DNA of 64,000 nucleotides from Spinacia oleracea (GCF_020520425.1 NC_079487.1:80357141-80421140); one strand, 5' to 3'; counted from the stretch's first letter, positions 47,093 through 60,040 are shown. The notes: generated by a model not told the origin, from the letters alone. Numbers and translations: made by a program.

Positions 47093-47766
47093 ATTTGGGG
47101 GATTTAGGGGAGATGAGGACAGCGTTTAAGTGGGAGAAAAAGGTGGGGAAATCGAGATCGGATGTTGAATTGAGGGGTGATAATGGTGGTAACTGTGAAA
47201 GTGGCATGGATGAAGAAGAAGTTCGAGCTTTCATGGTGGGTTAGACGAACGAAGATGATGAAGGGGTTGAAGGAGATGAGTAGGGGAAATAAGGGGAAAG
47301 AGATGACAATAAGTGGAGTTTTTTAAAGAAATAAATGGGACCCTCATAAGATTTTAATGGTACAATGCCATGTCATCGTTTATGACCGGATAAACCTTGT
47401 TGGTAACCTGTAAGGTGCAACAAAAGTTAAAGAGGTATAAAGCTTGGATTAATAAAAAAGAATCAAAAGGTTGGATTAATTTTGGCAAATGGATTAAAGG
47501 TTGGATTATTAAAAGTAATTTTAATAAAATCTCAGGTATTTATAAAACTAGTTTTACCAAATAGTTGATGTAATCAGTATCTTATCATTTTCAAGACCTT
47601 ATTAATTTCAGGTACTAACTCATTAATTTAAGTTACCTTATCAGTTTCAGCTTAATTTCATCTAATGTTACCAAACAAAGCCTTATTTCCTAAAATAAAC
47701 TCACGTGTGAAATTGTCTAAAAACATTATGCACCAAGCAAGCAACTGTCTGGATTTAAAATGCTAA

Positions 47767-48413
47767 CTAGTGTGTGGCTCGGGCGATGCCCCGATTGCTA
47801 CATTGAATAGTTAAAATTTTAGATTTTTTTGAGCAAAATATTTGATAAGATACATGTATACCATTAAGTGAAAGCATTCATCAAGCTCGTCAATTACACA
47901 AACACACTAAGTCATTTATCATGAGAAATAATTTTTCAATTGCATCACCTTACAATTGTATAATTTGTTTTCTAATGAAAATAAGTGATTCAAAATTAAC
48001 AAACACCAAATTAGATATATGCAGCCATGCAAGATATTTCTGTAGTTGATGTTTATGAGACTTATGACATCATATTTATTCATGGTTGTCCTAATTCTTT
48101 AATTATAATTTTTTTCCAAAATAGTCAATAAAAAATAAAAATTCACATAAAAGTTTAGTTGTTGCAAACTTCATGTTAACATTCATTTATAAATTAATGT
48201 GAAGAGATAAACTACAAATGGTTGTTGGTTAAGATGGTAATGAGAGTTATCATCCACACTTGAGGTCTAGAGTTCGAACCTCATTGTACGTATTGATTTT
48301 TGGTTGTCCATGATATGACATATCATTGGTGAGTGGATGATGTGGCGTAAAGGGAAGAGTACTACGTGCCACATAGACATTTTTCTCAACGCCTTTTAAT
48401 ATATTAGTATAGA
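47767..48413 (-). mobile_element. Short non-autonomous Helitron
   Basis: On the minus strand it begins TCTATACTAATATATTAAAA and ends CGGGGCATCGCCCG hairpin, short spacer, CTAG. It lies between A and T. A tRNA-like segment is inside. Confidence 0.75.
48219..48285 (+). repeat. tRNA-derived SINE-like segment
   Basis: A-box-like TGGTTAAGATGGTAA (48226-48240) and B-box-like AGTTCGAACC (48271-48280) have the right spacing for a Pol III promoter. No cloverleaf can be drawn convincingly, so this is a SINE head or tRNA relic. Confidence 0.4.
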
Positions 48414-48554
48414 TTTTATCCAATTGCTTATCCGTATTCCGTAGATAAAAAAATTAGATACTGAACATTCTATTGTAGCTAATTGTCCCTTGTCAATCTG
48501 GGAGGCCATTTGAATGACTTAATCCTTCTAAAATGTCCATAAAATCACCCTTTG

Positions 48555-48612
48555 ATTGCTATAATTATAAGATCACTCCCCTCACCCCCACCCCCACCCC
48601 CACCCATCCTCC
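48555..48612. repeat. C-rich short repeat (CCCCCA)n
   Basis: About four CCCCCA units in a short C-rich run. Confidence 0.8.
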
Positions 48613-48929
48613 CCCACAGAAAAGGCAAGACTTTGAGAAATAAAAAAAATATTTTTTTTTTGACGTTAACTTAATTGAACATTAATCAAAATAAGACCTC
48701 AAAGTACAACAACGTACTAACAGGAAATAAACTACAAGGGCTATTTACAATTCTTATATGGCTGAAGTTACTAAAATGAGCAACACCCTGTTTTACATAC
48801 CAAATTAATGAACACGGAAACTTTACTTTACAATTTGAAGAATTGAAGCTATATAGTATATACGTAGTACTTTGATTGTTGACCCTTAATTGTCACTTTT
48901 GTCAGAATCATGCACCCTAACAAATTTTA

Positions 48930-49355
48930 GGTAGTGTTCACTTTACCTGAATTTCACTTATCTTATTTTATCTTATCTTATTGACCCTTATATTATTTTA
49001 TCTTATCTTATCTGAACTTATTAATCATTATCTTATCTTATCTTATATTATCTTATTGAAATTTATAGTATTACCTTATGTAATATTTACCTCACCTTAT
49101 CTTATCTTATTTTATCTTATCTTTCTTATCTTATCTTATTGGCCCTGAACTTATCTTATCTTATCTTATTGACCCTGAACTTATCTTATTTTATATTATC
49201 TTATTTTATTGACCCTGAACTTATCTTATTTTATCTTATCTTATCTTATTGACCCTGAACTTATCTTATTTTAACTTATCTTATCTTATGACCCTAAACT
49301 TATCTTATTTTATCAGACTTAAAATAAGTGAAAATAAGATGAAGAGAACAGAGCC
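48930..49355. mobile_element. Tourist-like MITE with an internal TTATC array
   Basis: It begins GGTAGTGTTCACTTTACC and ends AGAGAACAGAGCC, with TTA on both sides (48927-48929, 49356-49358). The inside is a minisatellite of TTATCTTATCTTATTGACCC units. The outer repeats are diverged. Confidence 0.6.
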
Positions 49356-49358
49356 TTA

Positions 49359-50876
49359 ATGCACCATAGCAAACAAAATACAAGTAGTTAATGTTTTCCG
49401 CATTTTTGTTCCACTTAACTTAACCTGGCGCTAGTCAATATTTATAAACAAAAAACATTAGGGTAACGAAGTCACGGGTGGTTGCATAACTTGCATTGAC
49501 CTTGTGGACAAGGTTAATTGCTCATAAATAACGCGAGTTACTAGTAGTGAGTCGATACTCTCTCAGTTGATAGAGAAAATACTCTAAGGTCCCCTTTTTA
49601 TTATTAGATAAAATGCTATTGATGTTTTAACTTAGTCGAAATGCTAAAAGCTACTTCACTTTGGAACTATCAATCTTTTAACTTTGTCTTAAATGCTAAG
49701 CTAATTAGATGTTGCCGAACATGTGAATAGTGGAGAACTCCGTGTTAGTGATTAGGGGTGAGCAAGATCGGATGTCCGATCCAAATTCTTGGAATTGGAA
49801 TCGGTCCTTTAAATTGAAAACGGAGTCGGTATAACTGGTTTAAAAATTGAACTGGAATTGACATAGGTTGTAGTGGTTACGGGTTCGTGCCATTTAATTT
49901 TGATAATGGCCTAAAGGGTGGTAAATAAGCATAAAATGCATTAATTGATTTTTTTTTTTTTTTTTTTTTTTTTGAAATGCATGTCAAAATCACACAAAAT
50001 TCGGTATAATTAATGTTTAAGAGCATAATCAGCCCTAAGTCTTAAAATTTGAGTTGTGTTGACATGGCTTATGACTCACCTAGTTTTAAGATTAGACAAA
50101 GAAATTTGTAGCATTAGAGTGGATGAGTCTTGACAAAGTCTTAATTTTAGTCTTAAAAAACTAAGACTCAACTTAAGACTCGTGTTTGAGTTGAATAAAA
50201 TAATAAAATAATATATAGTGCATAAATATAAAAGTCTTAAATAAGTTTGAAGGGTGAAGTGCTAAATTTGATTGAATCTTAATAATAATTTCATTATTTA
50301 ATAATAGTGAAATGCTGACATGACATATGAAGAATGTTTTAAGACAAGACCCCCTTAATCTTGCTCTAATATAACTAAATATTTCCATCTGTTTAGCTTC
50401 TCATAGTACGTACTGCTTTTATCATTTTCGAGCTTCGCCCAGTCAATCTCTATGATTGGCGAGTGAAACATATCAAGGGTTATTTTCATAAATAAATTGT
50501 CAAAATATACAATCTACATATTTTCTTTTTATATTAAAATTATTTTCTTTTATTTTTAACTTTTTTAAAATATCAAATATATTGTACGTCACAAATTTTA
50601 GATTGTATATTTTTTCATTATAATTACGAGAATGTCACTTGATATGTTAATCAAGGGGATTGTTTTGAAATTTCTCATCGTTTTTCATGAAAATTTTCTA
50701 ATTTGTAATGGACCGGCCAACCGTGATTAATTTGGGGTAACCGAGTACCCAACCATTCCAGTTCTAAAAGAAATCCGAGAAGCTGAACCGGAAGCGGATT
50801 AAATCTGTTCCTAATTTTCATTATCTGGGTAGAACTACCCAAATCGATTTTCATTCTTAAACCGAGTATCTACTTA
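49359..50876. other. Intergenic AT-rich DNA without a supported gene
   Basis: A poly-T tract lies at 49951-49972. A possible MITE at about 50021-50366 is suggested by AGAGCATAATCAG and the complement of CTTAATCTTGCTCT near its ends. No coding sequence is seen. Confidence 0.5.
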
Positions 50877-50989
50877 GGCCCTATTTAGTTCACCTTATTT
50901 CAGATTTAATCAGATCAGATCAGATCAGAAAAAATAAGTTCAGTTCATATCAGATCAGACCGACCAGATCAGATAAGAACAGATTATAT

Positions 50990-50992
50990 CAG

Positions 50993-51055
<63 letters not shown>

Positions 51056-51057
51056 TT
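50990..51057. repeat. (TTA)n microsatellite
   Basis: About 21 units; a second array of the same unit lies at 51207-51281 in the same element. Confidence 0.95.
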
Positions 51058-51233
51058 ATCAAATGCTGACAAAGTCAAATAATTTACAAATAGTTAGTGG
51101 GCCCAGATTGTATCCGGCTGCCCACTAACTATTTGTAAAATATTGACTTTGTTAGCATTTGATTAATAATAATTTATAAATAGTTAGTGGGAAGCCGAGA
51201 TACAAATAGTTATTATTATTATTATTATTATTA

Positions 51234-51281
<48 letters not shown>

Positions 51282-51439
51282 GATCGGTATATATTTATAT
51301 CATTGTTATTATTATTAATATTTTGTTACTATTATTACTTTAATAAAAAAGAATTGTTGTCGGTGCAATTAAAATCTCTTATTTAAGGCATAAAAAAAAC
51401 ATTAACAAAACATTCAAATTCATCATGTCCAAATTAAAA

Positions 51440-52030
51440 CCATATATTAACTCCAGATCAGAAACGATATGATCAGGTCATGTCCATATCAGAACTGATT
51501 TTAATAGATCAAAACCATTATATATCTAGACAAGAACCGATATGATCAGATAATATCCAGATCATGTCCAGATCATGTTCAAATCTGCAAAGATCTTGTC
51601 TACATCAGAACCGATCCTTACAGAACCAATATGTTCAGATTAGAACCGATTTGTACAGATCATGTCCAGATCAGAACTAATTTGTACAGATCATGTCCAG
51701 ATTAGAATCGATATGTCCAGATTATAACTGGTCAAGATATCGACTCTGTACTTATTATGTTCAGATTAGAATTCATCTGCAAAGATCATGTCCATATCAG
51801 AATTGATTTGTACAGATCATGTCTAGATCAAAACTACTCTGTATAGATCATGTCTAGATCTATATTGATCATGTCCATATCAGAATCGATCTGTCCAGAT
51901 CATATCCATACCAGAACCAAATTTGTACATATCATCCCCAAACCAAAATCTGTACAGATCATATCCAGATCAGAACTTATATGTCTAGATCATAACTGAT
52001 CTATCTAGATCATGTCTAGGTCTATCTAAT
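51440..52030 (+). repeat. Interspersed GATCATGTCCAGATCAGAAC repeats
   Basis: Degenerate ~20-25 bp units such as CAGATCATGTCCAGATCAGA recur more than fifteen times. This appears to be amplification of the element's own subterminal CAGATCAGATC word. Confidence 0.7.
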
Positions 52031-52251
52031 ACAAGGAATAGTTAAATCATGAGCAAAGTAAAATAAATAATAACAATATTATAAATTTGTGTAACATTTA
52101 TTTTACACGTAAGTCGTTTAACATTAATAAATGTAGATTTTTGTTTAAACTTAATTCTGAAAAATCAGATCAGATCAGAAAAAATAAGTTTAGATCAAAT
52201 CAAATCAGACCAGATCAGATCAGATCAGGAGAAATAAGGTGAACTAAACGG

Positions 52252-52808
52252 TAGAGCTGGCAATGGGTTGAGTTGGGTCGAAATCAGGTCGACCCATTTG
52301 TAAACGGGTTGAGATTTTCCCAACTCAACCCGACCTGTTTAATTAAATGTTTAATTAAACGGGTTGAAATTTTCAACCCAACCCAACCCAATTATAAACG
52401 GGTTGGCCTGAAGTTGACCCGTTTAATTTTTTTTTTTTCACTTTTAAGTGTAAATTGACTTAACTATAGAATCGCGAGGTGATATTTTTGTGGCATATCT
52501 CATAGAAAAAAGTAATACTTCAATATGTATTTGACATGAATCAAAATGTCAAATAATTATTCATTGTTGAAGGAAAAATGAGAAATAAAATATTTCAAAT
52601 AAATTCTACAGATGTATATTACATACTTGCTTGAACTTAAACGTGTTAGGCGGGTTGTTTTCGGGTTGAACATTTCAACCTGACCCACCCCATTTAATTA
52701 AACGGGTTGGGTTGGGTTGACCCATTTAATTAAACGGGTTGAAAATCTTAACCTAACCCTTTATTATTGGATTGGGTTGGTGGATTGGGTTAATTTTTGC
52801 CAGCTCTA
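52252..52808. mobile_element. hAT-type MITE
   Basis: Ends are TAGAGCTGGCAATGGG and the complement of TTTTTGCCAGCTCTA, with a perfect 8-bp duplication CTAAACGG (52244-52251, 52809-52816). The inside is rich in AACGGGTTGA and GGGTTGGGTTGA words. It resembles the element at 53565-54444. Confidence 0.88.
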
Positions 52809-53287
52809 CTAAACGGGGCCTTATTGGCTCATTAGTCCTCCCTATCGGCTATCGCTCTATCAGACAGCTTTGGTTGGAATTGCACTAGTTGTCCCGTACT
52901 ATATAGTGATAAACTAATCTTATTCAACGGCAATAATTGATTTTTAAAAGCCCAAAAGTATCTGTATTAAGCTTATAATTAACATTGTACTCCGTAGATG
53001 CTAACACAGATGATTCATCCTAGTTTATTACATTAATATACATACACGTATTGGACGCGAACAAAACCGTCCCCTGAAAGTGTCGTAATTATTTAACAAA
53101 AATAATAAAAAGAAATGTCAACCGAAATCGAATGAAAGCATATTTTTAATCTGTCAAAAACATATTTGTCTTTTTCATCATATAAATTAAAAATAATAAT
53201 TATGGAGATGAAAATGGAAATAAGATAAATTGCAGTTGAGGAAGTGAGAATGTGGGAAATAAAAAGAAAGAAAAAGAAAAAAGATAG

Positions 53288-56200
53288 ATGATGAATAGTT
53301 GGGTGAAGAGTTCAGTGTGTGGTGAAAAATTAAGCGAGGTAGACAGAACATCAGTAGGTGGTACTACCACCCAATTTAGTCTTACGAATGGCATCCTACC
53401 CTCTTTGGGTGCTCAAAGCAACCGTGGCATCCTTCTCCGCCGCTTTGTTATCGCCCCTATGGATCCTCGTTACAGGTACCTACGTCATTTTTTTTACTTG
53501 TTGGTACGTTACTGTTGTCACCTCGTTACAATTAGACTTGTTTACATTTTTCCATACTCCGTATTAGAGCTGTCAAAAACTGACCCGACCCGAAAACCCG
53601 ACCTGAACCGACCGAACCCGTAATCGACCATGACCCGAAATTAAGGTAAAACAGGTAACCCGAAACCCGACCTGTACCCGATCCGAAAAAATCGATAACC
53701 GATTTTAACCCGATGTTGTAACACCCGAACCCGAACCCGACACCCGACCCGAAAATGACCGATAACCGAACTGACCCGACCGAACAATGACCCGAACCCG
53801 ATTTGATACCCGACCCGATGTCAACCCGGAACCGATTGTAACTCGATGAAACCTGCTATTGACCCGACCTGTGAGAACCCGCTACGTACTCGATTTACCC
53901 GAGTTATCAATGACACGACCAAATATTAACTTCATTGATATATCTATTTTAATTATTTATTGCTAAATATTGAAAAATTTAACTCTAAAATAAGTTAAAC
54001 AAAATTTTTTAGAATATAAAATCCTTAAAATGTATAGGTTAATTATCAGACCCGAGTTTGACCCGTCCCTGAGAGTGATCCGATCTGAATTCTATTTGAT
54101 CTGATTATTATCCGATCCAAACTAAGACCCGAACCCGAAAATAACTGTGTTGCAAACCGACTTAAACCCGACTCGATAAGACCCGAACCCGAAATTATCT
54201 GCTATAAACCGACTTAAACCCGATCCGATAAGACCCGAACCCGAAATCAAACCTGACCGAAATGTGACCCGACTCGAACCCGACCTGAACCCGGGATAGG
54301 AAAAAACCCGATATGACCCGACCTGAAATCGACCCGACCGAACCCGAACTCAACCCGAATGAAATATTGACCCGACACGACCCGATCTGATCATGACCCG
54401 AAACCCAAGATGACCCGACCCAATGACCTGTTTTGACAGCTCTACTCCGTATGTTATATATTCCGTATGTATGATGAATTGATGAGGTAGAATTCGGTTC
54501 GAGTCGGGTAAATTAGTTTGGGTCATCTTTTTGACTTTTGACTCAAGTTTATCGTATCAATTAGGTGCGTTTCATAGTTGTGACTTGTGAGAGGTTGGGT
54601 GCACCTTAGTAATTTCAATTGTACACTTTAATAAAGGACATGTTTGTAATACTTTCCTGTTTCATAAATATTTTTCCACACTAGATATTTGATCATTTTT
54701 TATGACTCATACGTAAGAAAAATTTGTAGTCATGTGATATTTTATTAAATTCGTATAGATATATGTTTTCTAAATATCAACATTTTTATAAATTTTTACT
54801 TATACATCATTCGAAATATTAAGAGTCAAAGTATGTGTTGGAAAACAAAAGGTCAACCATAATGCTTAATTTAAGGAACATAGGAAATATAATTAAATAT
54901 ATAGTTACAAGTTCATTATTGGAGATAAACAAATTAGCTGTTGTAGCCCAAACGATCTACAAGCTTGATTGGAAAAAGAAATATTACAAGCTCCCCTCAA
55001 AATGTAACATTTGTATGACAATCTTTTTTTTCCTTTTTTTACGAACCACAACATGTTACAGCTGACCATATAAACACCTTGTACCCAAAATGTATAGAAG
55101 TACGTTTACCTTAAAATTTGATGTGGCAATATAAGCTACAATTGTTGCATCTTAACATTGAGGTTGATGCTCTTAGGTATACCTAAAAAGAACAATCACC
55201 AAGCTCGAGGCTCAACATTTAGCACACCTTTTCTTCAACTAAAAGTAAAAGAAATATGAATGTAGCTAATATCAATGATGTTGTATTTTAAGTGGTTTTA
55301 AAGGCTAATATGAAGAACAAGAAAGTAGAATTTACGGAACTTGTTGTGCCGTGGTAACCAAACCCACTGCCTTGAAAACGAGATTTAGTGCAATTGGGGT
55401 GCACAATTGTATTCACCGATCCGTTCCATAAGGTTTACACAACTCTCAACATACAATGACACTCTTGAGTGTGAGATAGATGAAGTTACTAAACTAGTCC
55501 GTTCTCAAAAGCGGGCGATTTTCGGTGCAATTCAAGAAAGGCTTTTTTCAATTGCGCTGGAAACCTACCCGTTTCGGAAAATCTGTCAGGTTTTCGGCGC
55601 ACTTTAAATTCCAACAAGTGAATATTTTGCAAACGTATAGTAGCACAGTGAATGTTTAGTTTACTAACAATAATATAATGTACGCACTACGCAGAGGATG
55701 GGAAATGTTTCTGGTATTGTTGGTATTCTATACAGCATGGGCATCTCCATTCGAATTCGGCTTCTTACAAAAACCATCTATTAAAGTCCTGGCAATCGCG
55801 GACAACATTGTGAATGGATTTTTCGCCATTGATATAATATTGACCTTCTTTGTGGCGTATCTTGATAAGAAAACTTACCTTCTTGTGGATAACCGGAAGA
55901 ACATTGCTTGGAGGTACATTAGGACCTGGTTTGTTTTCGATACTATATCCACTGTCCCTTCTGAACTTGTTCTTCAAATTCTCCCTAACGACGTTCGAGC
56001 CTATGGACTATTCAGTATGTTACGTCTTTGGCGTCTTCGTAGAGTCAGTAAAATGATCTCCAGGTTACTTTTTTTATACTTATCAACGCAATAACATATA
56101 TATATATATATATATATATGAATTAGAAAAGTATGGAAACTGAACTATGTATAGAAATCTCACTCTCTTTTTTCACTCATTTCATTCACAGATTGGAGAA

Positions 56201-59200
56201 AGATCCAAAAATTAACTATTTTTTTGTTCGAATCTGCAAGCTAGTCTGTGTGAGTATTGGAAGTTCAAGATGCCCTTGTTTCTGTTTCGAATAAATGGAT
56301 GTAAAATTGTGGATGTCTAGATGTGTATGATGCTTAATTGCCAATTTAATTTGTTGTAGGTGACTCTTTTCACGGTTCACAGTGCTGCCTGCTTTTACTA
56401 TCTCTTAGCTGCCAGTTACTCTGACCCGAAAAAGACTTGGATTGCTCTTTCAATGGAGAACTTTGAGACTGAGAATATGTGGTTACGATATGTCACATCC
56501 ATTTACTGGTCCATAACCACTGTCACTACAGTCGGATATGGTGATTTACACCCTGTCAATATAAGGGAGATGGTCTTTACTATCTTTTACATGCTCTTCA
56601 ATCTTGGACTCACAGCATATTTGATAGGAAATATGACAAACTTAGTGGTTCATCGGACTAGTCGAACCAGAAACTTTGTAAGTACACAATTTGCTCTCTT
56701 ATTCGGAGTTTTCTTTCTAAAAATTACACTACCAATTAAGTTGTTACTTGGTATGTATAAATGTATAATGTATAATGTATAATGTATAATGTATAATGTA
56801 TATGTCTAAAATTGATGAGTTGCATAAACTTGTTTGAAATTCAACAGAGGGACAAACTTCAAGCAGCATCCAATTTTGCACAAAGAAATAAGATTCCTGT
56901 TCGTCTCCAAGATCAAATGGTTGGTCACTTGTGCTTGAAATACAGAGCTGATTCAGAAGGGTTACAACAACAAGAGGTTCTTGAATCCCTTCCTAAGGCT
57001 ATTAAATCAAGTATTTCACACTACCTCTTCTACTCACTGCTTGATAAGGTATATCTGTTTCGAGAAGTGTCAAACGACTTGCTTTTCCAACTGGTAAGTT
57101 AGGCTATTTTGTACCAATACTAGCTCCTTGTTGCTTCGTTATTGATATGTCTTACTTTTCAAGTGTTTTTCCATCTTAAGGTTTCAGAGATGAAAGCTGA
57201 GTACTTTCCTCCTAAGGAAGACGTGATTTTACAGAACGAAGCCCCCACGGACCTATATGTGCTAGTCCATGGTGCAATGGTGAGAATAGAATGTCTCACT
57301 TATGATTTTAACCTTGAATGAGTCAGAGTCACAATAACTTATTGTGTGAGACTAGGGTGACTAATACAGCTTGCTCGTAAAAATCAACAATCTGATTTAA
57401 GACACTTTTGCAGGAGTTGATCTTACCCGTGAATGGAGTTGAACAGGTAAATTTTTCAGGTACACTGGTACAGTTATAATTGAATTTCATCAGCAGTCTG
57501 TTAATTTAATCAGTTGAGGATTTTATCCACAGGTCGTTAAAGAGGTCAAATCTGGAGATATATGTGGGGAGATAGGTGTTCTTTGTTACAGGCCACAGCT
57601 TTTTACTGTTCGCACCAAGAGATTGTGTCAGTTGCTGCGTCTAAATCGTACTTCCCTTCTGAATCTTGTCCAAGCAAATGTTGGAGATGGAGCTATTATC
57701 ATGAGCAATCTCTTAGAGGTTTGCGTGTTTTACTCAAGGAATTGAAGAATAGCTAGTATGCGGTGAACTAGTTAGAAAAAAAATGCTAGATTGTTTTAAT
57801 ATGTTCCTTACTTTCAGAGATGATAAGATCATTACATACATGCTAACATTGATCAATTTTGTTGCTGTTACAGCATTTGAAGACGCAGCATGATCCATTA
57901 ATGCAATCTCTTGTTGATGACATTGAGAAAATGATAGCTCAAGGTCAAACAGATTTGCCACTGGGTTTATGTTTTGCTGCTGCAAGAGGAGATGAGCCGT
58001 TGCTGCAACTCTTGCTGAAACGCGGGTCCAATCCAAATGAGAGAGGCATGAAAGACCGCACTGCTTTGGTACGTATATATGTTGAGAACAGTACTAGTTA
58101 TCGGAAACTGCTGCATGTGTAATAGTAATATACTTGAAGATATTCAAAATGTATCGCGTCTGGAAAACTGGAAGTATAAGTTAATTCTGGTAATTCTTTG
58201 ACTAATTCTGTAGATGTTTTGCATTTGACCAGCATGTTGCAGCTGCCAATGGAAATGAAAACTGTGTTTCTATCCTGCTGACTTCTGGGGCGGATCCAAA
58301 CTCAAAAGGTACCATTTACTCTGAAAAACAATATAATGTTGTTTGTTTTGATGGTTGTTGTTATGATAAATCGTGATACTCACATTGTTGTGTTGTCTTC
58401 ATACTGCAGACTCAGAAGGGAATGTTCCGTTATGGGATGTAATAATGGGGAAGCATCCTGAGTCGTTGATAAAGTTACTGGTAGACCATGGTGCTACTCT
58501 GGCTTCTGGCGATGTACCACAATATGCTTGCTATGCTGTAGAGCAAGACAATCTAGAGCTGCTACAGAGTATTGTGCGACATGATGGAGATGTAACGTTG
58601 CCCAAGAGCGATGGAACTACACCACTTGATGCTGCAGTGATTAATGGAAACGCCAACATTGTTAAGTTCCTTTTAGAGCAAGGGGCAGACATTGACAAGA
58701 ATGATGCAGATGGGGTGACACCCAGGATTTTGGCAGATCTTCATGGAAATGTTGAGATTAAAGCATTATTTGGTACTAGTTGTAAGAAAGAGGTTAGCCT
58801 CAAATCGGATAATGTAGTGATCCTTAATAAGAAAGTGGATTCTACTAATTCCCTGAAGAAGTACTCAAGTACTGGTACATATTTGGATGATGTTACTCTG
58901 GTTCCTAGTGTTCATGTCGATATGCCTCAAGTTCAGGCTCACCCTAGAGCCCGGGCTAACGTGTTTGAAAACTCGCTATTTGGAGTAGTGTCTGCTGCTA
59001 CTAGAGGTGAGGCTATATGTGTGCATAAGCATTTCTATTTCATTCCAATCTTTACGTACTCTATATTTTAAGTAGTTAATTAAGTCACAAACTTAATTCT
59101 GAATTTGTAGGTGAAACATCTGCTGGTGTAAACAGTTACACAAGGTCTGTTCCTATGGGAAACCAATCTGCCAGAGTAATACTTAGATGCCTTGGAAAGA

Positions 59201-59376
59201 GTGAGGCCTCAAAGCTCGTCAGGTTGCCGGACACAATTCAAGAACTAGTTGAAATTGGTAACATGAAATTCGGATGTCACTGCACTAAACTAGTCTCTGC
59301 ACACGGAGCTGAGATTGATGAGATCGAACTCGTTAGAGATGGCGATCATCTTACTCTCATGTCTGATGAAAATTAG
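53288..59376 (+). CDS. AKT1-like: Shaker-type inward K+ channel, AKT1-like
   Basis: Twelve exons: 53288-53475, 55695-56063, 56192-56249, 56360-56677, 56848-57093, 57181-57279, 57414-57446, 57533-57718, 57874-58068, 58233-58308, 58410-59006, 59111-59376. All introns have GT-AG ends and the phases join, giving 876 residues (Arabidopsis AKT1 has 857). The start ATG follows an in-frame TAG. The protein has an N-terminal [13 protein letters not shown] block, six membrane segments, an S4 with [10 protein letters not shown] (about 170-180) and the pore TVGYGD (262-267). A linker and CNBD (to about 499), ankyrin repeats (about 520-700) and a C-terminal KHA domain (about 808-876) follow. Such channels take up K+ at the plasma membrane and are typically regulated by CIPK/CBL kinases. 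The closest member (AKT1, AKT5 or SPIK/AKT6) cannot be decided by eye. Intron 1 (2.2 kb) holds an hAT element. Exon 7 has only 33 bases. No coding defect is seen. Confidence 0.93.
53565..54444. mobile_element. hAT-type MITE in intron 1 of the K+ channel gene
   Basis: Ends are TAGAGCTGTCAAAA and TTTTGACAGCTCTA, with a perfect 8-bp duplication CTCCGTAT (53557-53564, 54445-54452). The inside is a dense array of ACCCGA / CCCGACC words (over 40). It starts about 90 bp after the exon 1 donor. Confidence 0.9.
56756..56803 (+). repeat. 9-bp tandem repeat in intron 4
   Basis: TATAATGTA units repeated about five times, shortly before exon 5. Confidence 0.85.
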
Positions 59377-59618
59377 TCTGCTTAACGTAAGCCAAATTCA
59401 AATCTAGTAGTTGATTCCAAACACGGACACTGGACACCACTTGTTGAATCAACTAATTGGTGGACTAGTGAAGAATTAAGCTGCATGCATGTTCATTTTC
59501 AACTAGACGTACCATCTACATCTTTTTCTGATGGAAATATTACTAGTGCATATTGACTTTAGACTTGTACTCCGTAAATAATTCATGGCTTAACAAACAA
59601 CATTCAATCTATAAGGCT

Positions 59619-60040
59619 TGTTGGAAATTGTTAATATTAAACCCAATATGGCAATGAGTTTCAGTTATGATATATTACTAGATATTTATTTAGGAGATAT
59701 ATTATGTTATTGTATTCCTATTTTACGAGTTGTATTTTAGGGATAGATTTGTTAGTATATTGGTTTCTCCTAAATTGTAATATTCTAGTAATATTGTGTT
59801 TCCTAATACTAGGGCTAGGGTTAGGAAGTTGGGGTATATAAATAGGGATTTATATACCATTATGATTGATATGCTTGAGATCCTGAGCTTGAGCATAGTT
59901 TGAGAGAAAAACATATGAGGTTGATTGATTGTATTGTTAATAACGGTTTTGATTAATAATACAAGTTGGGACGTGGGTATACCACGTTATTTATATTGTG
60001 TGTGCTTTGTCTAGATTGTTATCTCGTACTATTCCTAACA
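59619..60040 (+). repeat. Probable solo LTR of a short copia-type element
   Basis: It begins TGTTGGAAATTGTTAATATT and ends TACTATTCCTAACA, with a GGTATATAAATAGGG promoter at about 59833. Flanks AGGCT and GAACT do not form a clear duplication. It lies 243 bp after the channel gene stop codon. Confidence 0.6.

Larger units (their letters stand above)
46212..47522. mobile_element. Element with ~100-bp terminal inverted repeats, class uncertain, gene-like interior
   Basis: Left end AAAATTACTTTTAATAATCC, right end its complement; the repeats extend through TTTGCCAAAATTAATCCAAA and CAAGCTTTATACCCCTTTAA. No target duplication was found by eye (flanks AATTTCAGA and AATAAAATC), so the class (Mutator-like is likeliest) is open. 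The interior holds a gene-like segment described separately. Confidence 0.6.
44366..47682. mobile_element. PIF/Harbinger-type (Tourist-like) element with two nested insertions
   Basis: Terminal repeats are GGCTCTGTTTGGCAAA and the complement of TTACCAAACAAAGCC, with TTA on both sides (44363-44365, 47683-47685). It contains the Mutator-like element at 44406-45506 and the long-inverted-repeat element at 46212-47522. No transposase is visible. Confidence 0.65.
50877..52820. mobile_element. PIF/Harbinger-type element with trinucleotide arrays and an hAT insertion
   Basis: Ends are GGCCCTATTTAGTTCACCTT and the complement of AAGGTGAACTAAACGGGGCC (rejoined across the hAT element). The duplication is TTA (50874-50876, 52821-52823). 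Inside are (TTA)n arrays and repeats of CAGATCATGTCCAGATCAGA between 51440 and 52020. No transposase is visible. Confidence 0.75.

Noticed and set aside
46893..47234. Minus-strand frame with a poly-Asn run
   Set aside because: The run is the (GTT)n microsatellite and the rest has no recognised domain.
49742..50876. hAT element suggested by TTAGGGGTGAGCAAGATCGG
   Set aside because: No matching inverted end or 8-bp duplication was found on the right side.
55407..55607. 66-codon frame in intron 1 of the K+ channel gene
   Set aside because: Tested as an exon. Exon 1 (ending DPRYR) joins exon 2 (GWEMFLV) directly in phase, as in known AKT proteins, so the frame is intronic.
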